This document shows, piece by piece, positions 11,262 through 22,229 of a stretch of DNA of 35,743 bases (its first letter is position 1; every line of letters starts with the position of its first letter). The DNA comes from Kipferlia bialata (Eukaryota; Fornicata), in NCBI GenBank assembly GCA_003568945.1, contig BDIP01000020.1, forward strand, positions 1 to 35,743, given 5' to 3'. The notes under the pieces were generated by a model. It ran no database searches, was not told the DNA's origin, and saw only the letters and a program-made list of their open reading frames with translations. The position numbers and the translations under genes are program-made.

Positions 11262-11352
11262 CTATGGGAGGGAGGCATGAGGTGAGGGGAGACACAAAGG
11301 GAAGGAGGATTGAGGTAGAGAGAGATAGGAAGAAGATATTATTAAGAGAGAG

Positions 11353-12114
11353 ATGGGGGGGGGGTGCCACTTCTTCCACTCCCAGTTCCACAGGTGTGCC
11401 ATGATGGACCCCCACATGGTGGCCCTGGCCGCAGAGCACCCAGAGACACGGTACGGCACATGGAGGGGTGGGGTTGGGGGTGGATGACTACCCACTGTTG
11501 TTCCTTTCTATCCATATATGTATCTTATATATCTCCCCCTTGTCTCTTACCTCACTATCAGCTTCTTCAAGATTGATGTGGAGAAGTCCCCCTTCTTCGT
11601 AGAGAAGCTGGACATCATCGTGCTGCCCACCCTCATCTGCTTCAAGAAGGTATAGTGGACATGTGTAGTGGTTATCCACTACTAATGTACCGAATTTCCA
11701 ATGTGTTCCCGTCACTGCCTTATCCCAGGGCAACGTTGTCAAGCGTTACACCGGGTTCGACGAGTTTGGAGGCCAGGACGACTTCACAAATGGTATGTAG
11801 GGTATCCCTATCCCTCCCTCTCTCTCTCTCTCTCTCTCTCTAGCTCCCCCCCCCCCCCCCACCCCAGACCTGATTGAGGAGGCCTTGTTCAGAGCAGACA
11901 TGATCTCTGAGACATACCAGATGAAGAAGAACGTGAGTGGACAGTGTCTATAGTCTATAGTGTATATATAGTGGGTGATGTCACACATGTATGTATATAT
12001 GTATATATATATATTAAATAATATATGCCTACTCACCCCCAGAGGAAGAAGAAGGGCCGCAGCACTGTGTTTGGGTATGAGGAGAGTGAGGAGGAGGACA
12101 TCTACGAGGACTAG
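11353..12114 (+). CDS. TXNDC9 / phosducin-like thioredoxin-fold protein, N terminus missing
   Basis: Exons 11353-11450, 11562-11649, 11729-11792, 11868-11932 and 12043-12114 (TAG) give 128 residues. The match to TXNDC9 is clear: CHFFHSQFHRCAMMD aligns with the family CHFYRxxxFRCKIMD, then DVEKSPFFVEKLDIIVLPTL (cis-Pro of the thioredoxin fold) and YTGFDEFGGQDDF (family VGFxxLGxxDDF), and a basic then acidic tail. The redox CXXC is absent, as in the family. TXNDC9 binds the CCT chaperonin and modulates actin and tubulin folding. The usual N-terminal helix of about 80 residues is not visible: the only in-frame ATG before CHFF is at 11353, opening M-G-G-G-C-H through a run of ten G. Either the gene is short, an upstream exon is hidden, or the G run has a length error. 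Confidence 0.85.
11355..11364. repeat. G tract at the 5' edge of the TXNDC9-like exon
   Basis: Ten G on the plus strand equal a C tract on the minus strand, where it would sit inside the intron of the RCC1-like gene upstream of its acceptor at 11262. It is therefore both the start of one gene's exon and the pyrimidine tract of the other's intron. Confidence 0.6.
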
Positions 12115-12679
12115 GTGGCCCATACCCTGGTAGCATGTGTGTATATCATGCGTGGTGCAATGAGGGTCGGGGAGAGACATCGCTGGGACTGGTACTCCCA
12201 GGCGGTGGATATATCGTGTCTATAGAACCCATGGGTTTCTATCATCCACACAGGGTGGAGATGGTAGGCATGTGACATGAGAGGGAGAGAGGGTGTACAA
12301 TAGATTAGACAGGCCGAGTGTATGGAGAGTGTACACACGGCCCAGAATATATTAAGATATTTTATATGGTATGCAATGCATCCCGTCAACGTTGATTCAT
12401 CTATTGAACACCTGTCGCAACCCTTAACCTGACACTCTATGCAAAGAGTCCAGTGTCAGCGACATGTCTATAACCATACCCCTGATTCCGACTGAGTGTA
12501 ACCAAAAGACAGCTATCAGTCGCTGCGGCTACACTCTAACAACTAAATACACTAACCCCCAACCTGTGCCAACTCTGTGTACAATATGGCATACCCCACA
12601 TACAGACTATGTATCCATAATGCGGGTACATAGTGGTGTAAACACCCAGGCATCTCTACCATCCAGGCATCTCTATCCT
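12115..12679. other. Tail-to-tail spacer with a 17-base tandem repeat
   Basis: These 565 bases hold the 3' ends of the TXNDC9-like (+) and OXR1-like (-) genes. Two direct copies of a 17-base unit (CCAGGCATCTCTACCAT and near-identical) occupy 12646-12679, directly next to the OXR1-like stop codon. Nothing else is recognisable. Confidence 0.5.
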
Positions 12680-15600
12680 CTAGGGATCGAACCCCCAGAG
12701 CTCCAGTTCGGCCACGGTGAACTTGGAACGGTGGTCCTGGGGTGAATAGAGGGGGTGGGAAGGCATACCCAGAGACAGTCATATGTGCAGTGCTGGAATG
12801 TATACATAGACTCATGTGTATCCATACCTGCCCGTCTATGAGGGACATGCTGTTGAAGGTGTCACATGCCGATGTGGTGCCGGTGTTGGTGCCGGTGAGC
12901 CCATTGATCTTGATGGCAAAGCCCCCCCCTCCCCCGATGGCCAGATAGTCCTGGGGGTCAGGGGAGGGAGGCATGATTGTATATAGCCACTGATGAACAC
13001 AGGACGGTATATATATATATATATTGGTATATATCAGTGTCCCAGTCATACCTTGCCGCACAGTTGGAAGAACCTGTCCTTGCCACTCCAGGTGTGGACC
13101 TGGAGGTGAGGAGAGGGTGGGGGGAAGACACAGATATATACATATACATTCATATAGCCCACGCACTCCCCCCACCTTTGCCGAGGGATGTGCACTGAAC
13201 ACAAATGAGGCCGGGGACCCAAAGGGCTTGGCATACACGTTCTTGCCAGAGTATGGCTGCCAGATGCCTATCGGTGAGGGGGGATAGATACCACATGGGG
13301 TGATGGGGCGAAAGACGAGGTTTCATTCCCAATACTACACAGAGAGACTCTATTCTTCCCACCTGTTGTGAATCCCCCCATGATCTCCCCTCTGCTTGTC
13401 TTGATCAGCATCACAGTCCCAGTGCGGTTGTCCCCAATAGAATCAGCTGGGGGTAAGAGGGGGGGGGGGGTAGAAGCATTCAACATCACGAGTGTACACC
13501 ATCCCGCACCTGAGTTATCCGTGGATGTTCTCTGCCCCTGCCTCTCTGCCACGCATCGGTACATGCTGGCCAGGCTACTCCCATGGGTGTGGGTGGCGTA
13601 TATCAGGGACCAGCTGCGGTTGGGGAGGAGTCCTGCAGGGTGAGAAGCGGGTAGCAAACTGATGAGACATATCATACATATATATATCAGCCCACGAATG
13701 ACACCGAGTGATATCCCACCCCACCCCACCTGGGAGGTATCTCTGCACCAGCCGCAGTGCCTCTGGGCTGAGTATACTGGATGTGACAGAGGGGTCTGAG
13801 AAGGACACCTTGCGCAGCATGGCCTAGGTGAGGGGGGGGGGGGGGTTAGATGGATGACAGAGGCATATATGAAAGATGGCAATCTACAATACACACCTGG
13901 TTGGAGGGCCTCCTAAGACTCTCCCCCTTGGCTGCTGCCTTGACTCTCTCTCTCTCCCTCTCTGTCTCACCCTCAGAGGGTGAGGCCTGGGGGTTAGCAG
14001 AATAGACGTGATACGAGTGGACTCTCTAACACACACTCCAACCCACTGTACCTTGTCCCCCCGTCTCTCCCTGGCCCTCTTGTCAATCTCCCTCTGCTCG
14101 TGGTTGATCATGACCTAAGGTGAGGGATATGGCAGTATATATCTAATGGTATACAACAATGATGACCCCTATCCCCTGTCCATTCAATACACCCCATCCC
14201 CGTACCCTGTGGAATGCCTCCTCAATAATCTCATTGTCAGCTGGGTCCACACCCCTGGGGGTCAGGCACAGGATATTGTGTATATATAGCACACCTCCCA
14301 GTCCCAATGTGTGTATATATAGATATATAATGCTATTTACACCCATGCACCCAGTACCTATGCATGCAGTCAGCCCCGTGGATCAGCTCAATCAGAGCCT
14401 CATCCACCACAGAACGGGCAGCATACCTAGGGGGTCAGAGAACACACGTGCCAATGAGAGGGGGAGACATGACTTGCTAGCACCGATGCATCCTGCCGAA
14501 AACAGTACGTATATGTGATGAATACTGTACATACGGAATGTATATACACAGTAGACATGCCGCACCTCCTGGCCTCCTGTGCCACGTCGTCTATGTCTGC
14601 AGGCACACTCTGCTGTATCACATGGTGGCCCAGATTGGACTGGTAGGTGGAGGAGCTCCTGGGGTGGGGGGGGGGCATAGGGAGAGAAGTAGAGAGAGAG
14701 ACTAGACGCAGTACATATATCACATACCTCTGTCCGTAGTAGTAGTCCTTGACATCGTATGCATGCACCACATGGTGAGAGGATATGCCTGGGGTGAGGG
14801 AGAGGGACAATATACTTGACACTACGAGAGATATGCAGCACCCTCACCCGATGGGACCACCAGGGTGAGGCTGTCCAGCCAGTGTGAGGGGTAGTCGTGG
14901 GAGGTGGGGGCGGGGGGGAGGGGGGCTGGGGTTAATATGACGAGGTAGAGAGAGTGTATGCATTTGACAATGGGTTTCTAGTACCCCTACCTCCGTGTGC
15001 GTTCCCCTGTATGATGAGGCCTGGGAGGGGAGACGCCTCCTCTCTCTCGACCTTGTACTGTCTGCGGCCTGGACATTAGAACACTGCCACACAGTGTATC
15101 ACCATACAGTGTATCAGCATGCACTGCCAGACCCCCACCTGTCTGACTCCGTCTCCTGAGGGTCTTGTACAGAGCCAGCTCTCTCTTCTGCTTCTGGGTC
15201 AGTCCCACCGTAGGTATGCTGGGTGAGGAGAGGGGGGGGGGAGAGAGAGAGTAAGAGGAGACATGCAGTGATGGGGGGATACCTGGGGTTGTGGTGCCTG
15301 AACACATACTGGGTCTCTGTCTCCCTGTCTCCCTCCCTCTCCCCCTCATGTGACATGGAACTGGCCCTGGCCCTACCCCCAGAGGGGTGGGTGTCACTCG
15401 ACACAGAGCGCTTGTGCCTGGGTGAGCGGAGGACATCTATAACACTGGAGGTATAGAGATATGGGCTACATATGAGTACCCCTACCTGTACACAAGGTGT
15501 CTGGCGTCCACCAGTTCATCACAGTATGCAGGGGGGTGGAAGTGGGAGGGGGTGGGGGACGGGTCGGCGCTGGCAATCTCCGCTGGGGGGTGAGTGAGTA

Positions 15601-18600
15601 TGTGGGTGATGACAGAGTACACGTCATGAGACTATGTATCCATGCACCCCTACCTCTGAGCCTGGCTGTCTGGGGTGACCCCACCGATGCCACCGTCTCT
15701 GTCTGGAAGGAGGGTCTGAGGGGGAAGGACGTGTCTGGGGGTGAGGGAAGGGGGGGACAGGGGGGATGTGGCAGCAGCGTAGGATGTACTGTAGGTGCTA
15801 TATCCACATAACATGACCCACCCCCCCCCTACCTGCTGTGTCTGTCAGGGGTAGGGGTGTCTGGGGGTGGTTGGGGGTGGGGGCCTTCGTGTCAGAGGGC
15901 GTCTCCCCTGACACCCTGGTGTTGTCGAGGGTGTCAACGCCTGGGTAAGGAAGACGGTGATGTACATGCATATATACTGATACACTTGCACCCCTCCCCC
16001 ACCTGTCCTGTGTCTGACATACTCAAAGCTCAGGCGTCTGTAAGGGGATGCCTGGTCATCTGTACTGGCCCTGTGCATCCTAGGTACATGGGTGTCCCCC
16101 TCCCCCTCCCCCTCGGTGTCTGTGAAGGAGTCGAAGGAGAAGGACTCACTCCCAGACGTGATGCCAAGCAGGTACTGGTCGTCAGAGTCGCCCTCCCTGT
16201 CGCTGTCACATGCACTGGCAGGCTCTGACTGGGGACTGTGAGGGGGGGCACTGGCGGTGAGACACACAACCAGACTGGCACATACAGTACACATATGTAC
16301 ATAAATACACATACTATCATAGTATCCATGCACATAGTATATACCCCCCACCTGAACAGACCCACTGCCATCCTGAGTGCACTCAGTCTGTGGGCCTGTC
16401 TCTGGGCACTGGCAGAGTGGTCCAGACGCAGGTGGCGCTTCCTGAAGTGTCAGGGACTAAATATTGGTACTCACACATGTGCCAGGTATTGACGCCACCA
16501 GCCCCTTGTCCATCTCCATCATGTGTATCAGTATCTATCTGCATCCCCCACCTTGACACCGTCCTGAGGAGTAGGGCCGCATAGAAGGCCTCGACCCTCC
16601 TCTTGGGGGCTGCAAAGAGAAGGCTCGTATTGGTCTGGGAGTGAGACATCAGACATAAAGATAAGGGTGTACAATACACCACATGAATCCATCAGCACCC
16701 CACCTTAGCGTCTGCCTTCCCCTCTCCCTTCACAATGATACCCAGGTATGCAATGGGGTCACCGTCCCTGCGGTAAGGGGGGGGGGAGGGGGGTTAGAGG
16801 GAATCTATGTCATTTCTAAGAGAGAGAGAGAGACTCTGTCACCTGAGGCCAAACAGGGCCAACAGGCTGGGACTGACGCTGAGGAGGGGATTCTTGTACA
16901 CATCGAGCAGGAACTTCCTGGACAGATGAGACAGACAGAGAGAGAGAGAGAGAGAGAGAGCGAGGTAGAGGGGTGGCAATGGAAGGGGTATACACACACA
17001 CACACACACACCTCATAGCGGATAGGGACAGCACCGGTATGGACCGTCTGTCCATCTTGCCCTCTCCCTCCCCGTGTGCCTTCTTCTCCTTCCTCTTGTC
17101 CTGACTGTCAGGGTGCATACACTCAAGCACACCAAAGACTATACATAATAGTAAGTACCCCCACTGATACATGTACCTTGGCCTGTGCCCTGGTCTGGGT
17201 CTTGGTCTGTGTCTTTAGGGCAGACAGGGGAACGGGGGCACCCACCCCAGGCATGCTGCGGCCTAAGGGGTCAGAGGGTGGGAGGGTGGTGAGAGACAGA
17301 TATATATAGAGAGAGAGCACCCACCGACCACTGCCATGGCAGCACACACGGTCAACAGGTCCAGAGGGGGGTACGGGGTGGAGGAGGTGGAGTGCAGGAT
17401 GGCACTGCGCCTGGAAGTTAGATAGGGACAGAGAGGATGGATGACTTGGTGCTACCAGTAGAGACACGCATCCTACTGACATTGACATATATAACTGTTT
17501 TAATAGCAACAGAAGGGGCTCCCTGCTACCTGATCTTGGCCGGGTCGATACTCAAGGTCATGTTGCGGGGGCCCTCGGCTCTCACTCTGGAGTAAGAAAG
17601 AGGTCAATATGCAGTCACGTATGTTACCAGACAGGAAGGAAAGAGTCTCTGTCCCAGTATCGTGAATACAAATCCGACACGCATCAGGCTTGAGGTGGCT
17701 ACCTGGGGTCCCCTGTCTCTGGGTGGAATGCCACTCTAGAGGGGGCTAGGGACAGAGAGCCCCTGCAGTCAGACCTAGCGAGAGACACACACTCATACAA
17801 GTATACCCAATCCAACACCACACCACACCCACCCACCTGACGTATGACCCGTCTGGGAGTGCCCTGAGACAGAGCAGGGACCGGCCCTGGGGTGGGAGGA
17901 GTGGGGTGTATACTATGAGGGAACGGTAGCAACATGTGAGACCCATATGTGGTATACAATATACAATGTGCTCCCAGCACATATCGGCACCCATACTCCA
18001 GATGTATCAGGTGTATAGCATATGTATCTATATATATATATATGCACACACACCCACCTCCGATGCCTCCGAGGCCTCTGAGAGTTCAGACCTAGGGGCA
18101 GGGCGGTGTCTAGACCCCCTGGCCCCTGTGTCTCTGGGAGGCATGGTAGACCTAGACAGCTGGGGGTGGGGGAGAGAGAATGACAACACTATGTAGAACA
18201 ATATATACACAGATAGACCCACCTTTGAGGCTGTGCCCCCAGTCACAGACACCTTGGGGGAGGGGGGGGTGAATTCGGCACCAAAGATCTGGGGGTCAGT
18301 CACATGTACAACCCAAGAGCCTAAGGATAACTATACAACCATATTCACACCATTTCCTGACCCCACCTGTCTCTGCTGGGCGCTGGGGGAGGGGGGTCTG
18401 GATGTGTACTGGGGTATGGTCAGCACCATGCCGGGTCTCACCTGTAACATCAGACAGAGGGGGAGTAAAGGGGACAGAGAGAGTCAGAAAGCAACTCAAG
18501 TCAGGGAACCCACCTGCCCTCTGATATCGTTGACCCTTCTGATGAGATAGGCAGGTATCCCTGGGTACTGGAGGGCTATGGTGTGGAGGCTCTCCCCAAA

Positions 18601-19973
18601 CCCAACCTGACAGTGAGGGTAGGGGCAGTCCATATTATGCATAGATCACATGAACCATATACCAATACGACAGCGTGTCAACAATTGCCGTTACCTCATG
18701 TACGACCTCAGACCCTGTGTCTCTCTCTCTCCTTCTATCTCCCATCCCCTCGGTCCCCTCACTCTCAATCCTCAGGCCAGGCAGTCTACCTGCCTCTCCT
18801 TCTCTCTCTCTCTCTCCTGCTGCACTGCCACTCTCTCTCTCCCCCTGACCCTCCGTAGGTAGTCCAACACTACTAGCACTGGTTCCAGAGAGAGTGAACT
18901 CTGTTGGTCTATCTGCACCAACCTAGGGTGAGTGGTTGTGGGGTACCTATGCATTTCTATACACACACACCTCCACTGCACTGTCTACCAATGATGGGTC
19001 TGTCAGCACATTGATCACAGCGGAGGAGTGGCCTGGGGGGAGGGGGGGGAGGGAGAGATGGACAGCAATACAGGGAATATCTCAGACATATCCACCCTAC
19101 ACATGCACTTCAGACACGCATACACACACTCTCACACGCACCTTGTTCGAAGCACACCTTAGGCGGGACGGGCTTGGGGGCCTCGCCCTTGCCTGGGATG
19201 AGACAAGAAACGTTAAGAGAAAGAGAGAGGTAGTGAGTGGGTCAGATACGCACTCGGTGTCCTGTGGAATGAGAATCCTCTCTTGACCTCTCTCTCTCTC
19301 TCTCCCTTGGGTCTAGGGGTCTGGCCGGAGGAGGGGCGGCTAGAGCTGGGGGGTGAGGGCATGGGCAGATAGATACACACGGGACTATGGAATAGACTCT
19401 AGATAGGGTTGATAGAGTGGTGTATATACAGGGATACATCCCAAGGCAGCAGATACGCCACAGTTTATGGGTGTGCATACCTAGGGGACTTGTCCGATGG
19501 AGAAGGCACATCACTGAGGTGGGAGGGGGAGAGGGAGGCATAGATGGAACGTCTCAATGGAATACACTTTACATACCACGTGTGTATGATATACACACAT
19601 ATACAAATACACCTCACGGCCGGCGTATATAGGTACGCGGGGGAGATGGTTCGTGATGCATAGTACATGTCAAGTGGGCATATACAGTACTGAGCGGTCT
19701 AGCGTACAACCAAATACAACAACATATATGGTAACCAATGAGAGGAACACATTAACCCATATGTACGATGCCATACACTATACTTAACCCACAACACTCC
19801 GGTAAACATGGGGGAAGTCTTCATAGACCATCAATCCGTGTATATGATGTATAGAGTATAGACACTTCAAATACCCACCTGATACACACATCGTCTGCGG
19901 GTCCTGGCTCCGTGACTCCAGGGGATGTCAGTTGCATCGCAGGGTGCTTGGGCACCGTAGGTGTCTTCTGCAT
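12680..19973 (-). CDS. OXR1/NCOA7-like protein: LysM + GRAM/PH-like region + TLDc, 41 exons
   Basis: Exons 5' to 3': 19879-19973, 19481-19513, 19254-19345, 19142-19192, 18969-19032, 18790-18922, 18514-18606, 18367-18441, 18223-18288, 18058-18159, 17837-17886, 17703-17774, 17530-17586, 17325-17410, 17177-17262, 17012-17100, 16843-16917, 16704-16767, 16552-16634, 16352-16441, 16003-16235, 15833-15940, 15654-15734, 15486-15582, 15283-15417, 15139-15218, 14991-15068, 14848-14925, 14728-14788, 14566-14658, 14358-14426, 14206-14254, 14052-14114, 13897-13986, 13730-13823, 13510-13632, 13363-13446, 13176-13267, 13052-13099, 12828-12950, 12680-12736. Sum 3492 bases, 1163 residues, all phases agree. 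LysM at 157-200 (VGFGESLHTIALQYPGIPAY ... VRPGMVLTIPQ); a possible GRAM/PH-like region about 269-330 (GSLSLAPSRVAFHPETGDP); TLDc at 958-1163 (LSPEALRLVQRYLP, SWSLIYATHTHGSSLASMYR, FRS-like FFQLCGKDYLAIGGGGGFAI, final FTVAELELWGFDP). TLDc proteins bind the V-ATPase and protect against oxidative damage. Start: ATG 19973 after an A/G-rich leader. Confidence 0.92.
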
Positions 19974-20403
19974 TCTCTCTCTCTCTCCCTCTCCCTCTCT
20001 CCCTCTCAGTCACAGGCACTGACCCTTCGTGCCCTCTCCCCTCTCTGCCTCTCCTGATATGTACGGCAAGTGTCTTACCCAGTCTCACTCTCCACTACTT
20101 CTCACCACTATCCAGCACCACTATGGCTACCAATAGATCTCCTCTGACTAGAGAGAGTGGCAGTGCATCACACTTGGTCCAAGGGGATGTACCATTGAAA
20201 CGATAGGCACTGAAAAGTCTCTCTGGGCTTCTGCAGTGTTTGCTGTTCTATCCCGGCCTACTTGTTGTTGTCCCACCCACCCTATGACCAGATAGCATAC
20301 CACATCTCTCCGTATCTAATCTTTATATAGAGAGGTAGGGCTTGAGTCCAGTCTTGGGAGGACCCTAAGAGACAGGGGGTAGACTGAGTGGAGGAGAGAG
20401 TAG
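19974..20403. promoter_or_regulatory. Divergent intergenic region
   Basis: These 430 bases separate the start codons of two divergent genes and should hold both promoters. On the coding strand of the OXR1-like gene the 25 bases before its ATG are purely A/G (GA repeats). No TATA-like box can be assigned with confidence. Confidence 0.4.
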
Positions 20404-21878
20404 ATGCCCACCCTGTATCAGCGATGGCTGTTTGCGCTGTTCAGCGATAGATTCAATTACTTCAAGGTGGGTTTAGTATGTGGTGTGTTCTATTCTTTCT
20501 CTCTCTGTCTCACTCTTGACCATACCCTATCACTCCCCAATGTGTATTGTCACACCCATATGTCCCACGTACTCTCTTATCTCTCCCTTCCCCCCCCCCC
20601 CCTCTCTCATATGTCTCTCACTGTCAGGCCCACTTCTACTGGTACATATTCCTGGCCTTGGCGCTAGGTATGGTGTGTGCCACTCTACCCTCTTCTAGCT
20701 GAGAGTAGGTTGCTCTCCCTATGTTGCATTGTAGTGATAACTCCCCATCCCACCCTATTCTGACCCTAGGGTCTGTATTGTTCCTGCTCGAGAGGTCCAA
20801 CCCCCTCAGCAATAGTACCTGGCTGGACAGTGTGTTCCACGTCACAAGGTATCTATAGTATATATATATATAGTATATATATATGTATATATATATATAT
20901 ATGTATATATATCTATAGTATGGACAGTGTGTTCCTCAGGGTCACTCTTGATATGTATGGTCCCAGACATTATCAATATATCTGCATGAGTCTGTACCCC
21001 TTTAGCCCATCCCCCCCCACCCCCAGTGGCCTGTGTGAGACAGGCCTCACTGTCGACAACTTCTCAGCATTCAGACTGTCCAGCCAGGTGGGGAGGGCAG
21101 TACATGTGTGCGGTATTTTGACATGTGAAGATACATACGTTACCCTCCAGAGTCATCACTGGGTGTTGTCGTCTATCTGATGGGTGTCCCCCAGCCTCTG
21201 TTATTATTATATCCCTGCCCCACCCCAGGTCGTTGTGATCCTAGCTGTCCAGCTGGGCAGTCCTGTCATGATGAGTGTCATGCCCCTGTGCATCAGGTAT
21301 AGTATGTGTATATGTATATTTATTGTGTGGAGGGTCCAGTGTCTCTGTACCCCCTCTAATACCCGAGGCGGTGGTGCATCATGGTGAAGCACAGTGCTAA
21401 GGAGAGAGCACGGGCTATGATGGAGAGGGAGAGAGAGAGAGAGGCAGAGAGGGCAGAGGACGCAGCTAGTGAGATAGAGAGAGAGAAGGAGAGGCAGAGA
21501 GGTGGGGAGGATGATAACGGAGTTGTGTCATCTCCCCCGTCCCCATATGAGACCAGTAGGCCTGGTGGTGCCTCTCGATATGAATATATGTCCCACCCCC
21601 CAGATGGGGAGGGGGGGAGGGGGGGAGAGAGCTATGCAGAGTGGCAGCGGGAGAGGATGCACGAGATAGCGATGGCAAGACGGTGGCACAAGGAGAGGGA
21701 GAGAGAGAGAGACCTCTGGACCATAAGTGGCATGGTCAGACGCATAAGGGCCAGTGTCAGGTATGCTAATTGTTGTCACCAGACAATTCCCTAGCATTCT
21801 ACTATCTCTCTCTCTCTCCCCCCCCCCCCCCCCCCCCCCCCCCCCACCCCCCCCCCCCCCCCCCCCCCCCGCCCCCCC

Positions 21879-21909
<31 letters not shown>

Positions 21910-22027
21910 ATTCTCTCTGTCTTACTCACACCAGTTCCTTTCCGTCTCTCTCTATCTCAGTCAGTGGAACAGAAAGTCATCTTCTGGCCTCCTCCTCCTC
22001 CATTCAGTTGCAGGTGAGACTCAGTAA
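20404..22027 (+). CDS. Truncated Trk/Ktr-family cation transporter with one membrane-pore-membrane unit
   Basis: Exons 20404-20466, 20628-20667, 20770-20848, 21027-21087, 21229-21296, 21368-21760 and 21961-22027 (TAA); 256 residues. M1 is HFYWYIFLALALGSVLFLLE; the pore region LDSVFHVTSSGLCETGLTV keeps the family D-x-x-F-x-x-x-S-x-x-x-x-T-G-L-T pattern, with the selectivity-filter Gly; M2 is VVVILAVQLGSPVMMSVM, where the family usually has LGGLG, here altered to LGSPV. A hydrophilic, charge-rich stretch of about 130 residues follows (exon 21368-21760), like the long linker after unit 1 in fungal Trk proteins. Trk transporters need four such units in one chain; units 2-4 are absent from the window. 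The acceptor at 21367 (CCCGAG) lacks a pyrimidine tract. The last exon follows a 92-base C tract and may instead be spliced at 22012 to the next gene (acceptor 22220), giving a fusion. Whether it is functional is doubtful. Confidence 0.7.
20921..20945 (+). repeat. Broken copy of the end of Trk-like exon 20770-20848
   Basis: TGGACAGTGTGTTCC followed by TCAGGGTCAC repeats the last 25 bases of the exon (TGGACAGTGTGTTCCACGTCAC at 20824-20845) inside the next intron. The two copies are flanked by matching TATCTATAGTAT and a (TA)n tract, which suggests a slippage or template-switch origin. Confidence 0.8.
21818..21909 (+). repeat. 92-base poly-C tract in an intron
   Basis: All C except A at 21846, G at 21871 and T at 21879, preceded by (CT)n. 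It lies in the last intron of the Trk-like gene, upstream of the acceptor at 21960. Tracts this long are also a common place for assembly joins or length errors. Confidence 0.95.
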
Positions 22028-22229
22028 TGAATAGAAATAATACATAATACCTGCCTGAATTGCAATACTTGTCTTTATGTATCTCCTCTCTGAGTACTCA
22101 TCCCATGGTGTTTCTCCTCTTTCTCACTCTCTGTCTCATACATACACACACATATATATATATACCTATGTGTATGTTTACTTACCCAAGAGTGTTCAGT
22201 CCTGATAAGACTCTGTTGCAGAGAGAGAG

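Noticed and set aside
12552-13894. Minus-strand open frames of about 200 codons in the TLDc region taken as single exons
   Set aside because: They mix exon and intron; splitting at GT/AG sites gives the full TLDc domain in frame.
21528-21929. Glycine-rich 'protein' on the minus strand
   Set aside because: Translation of the poly-C tract; no gene support.
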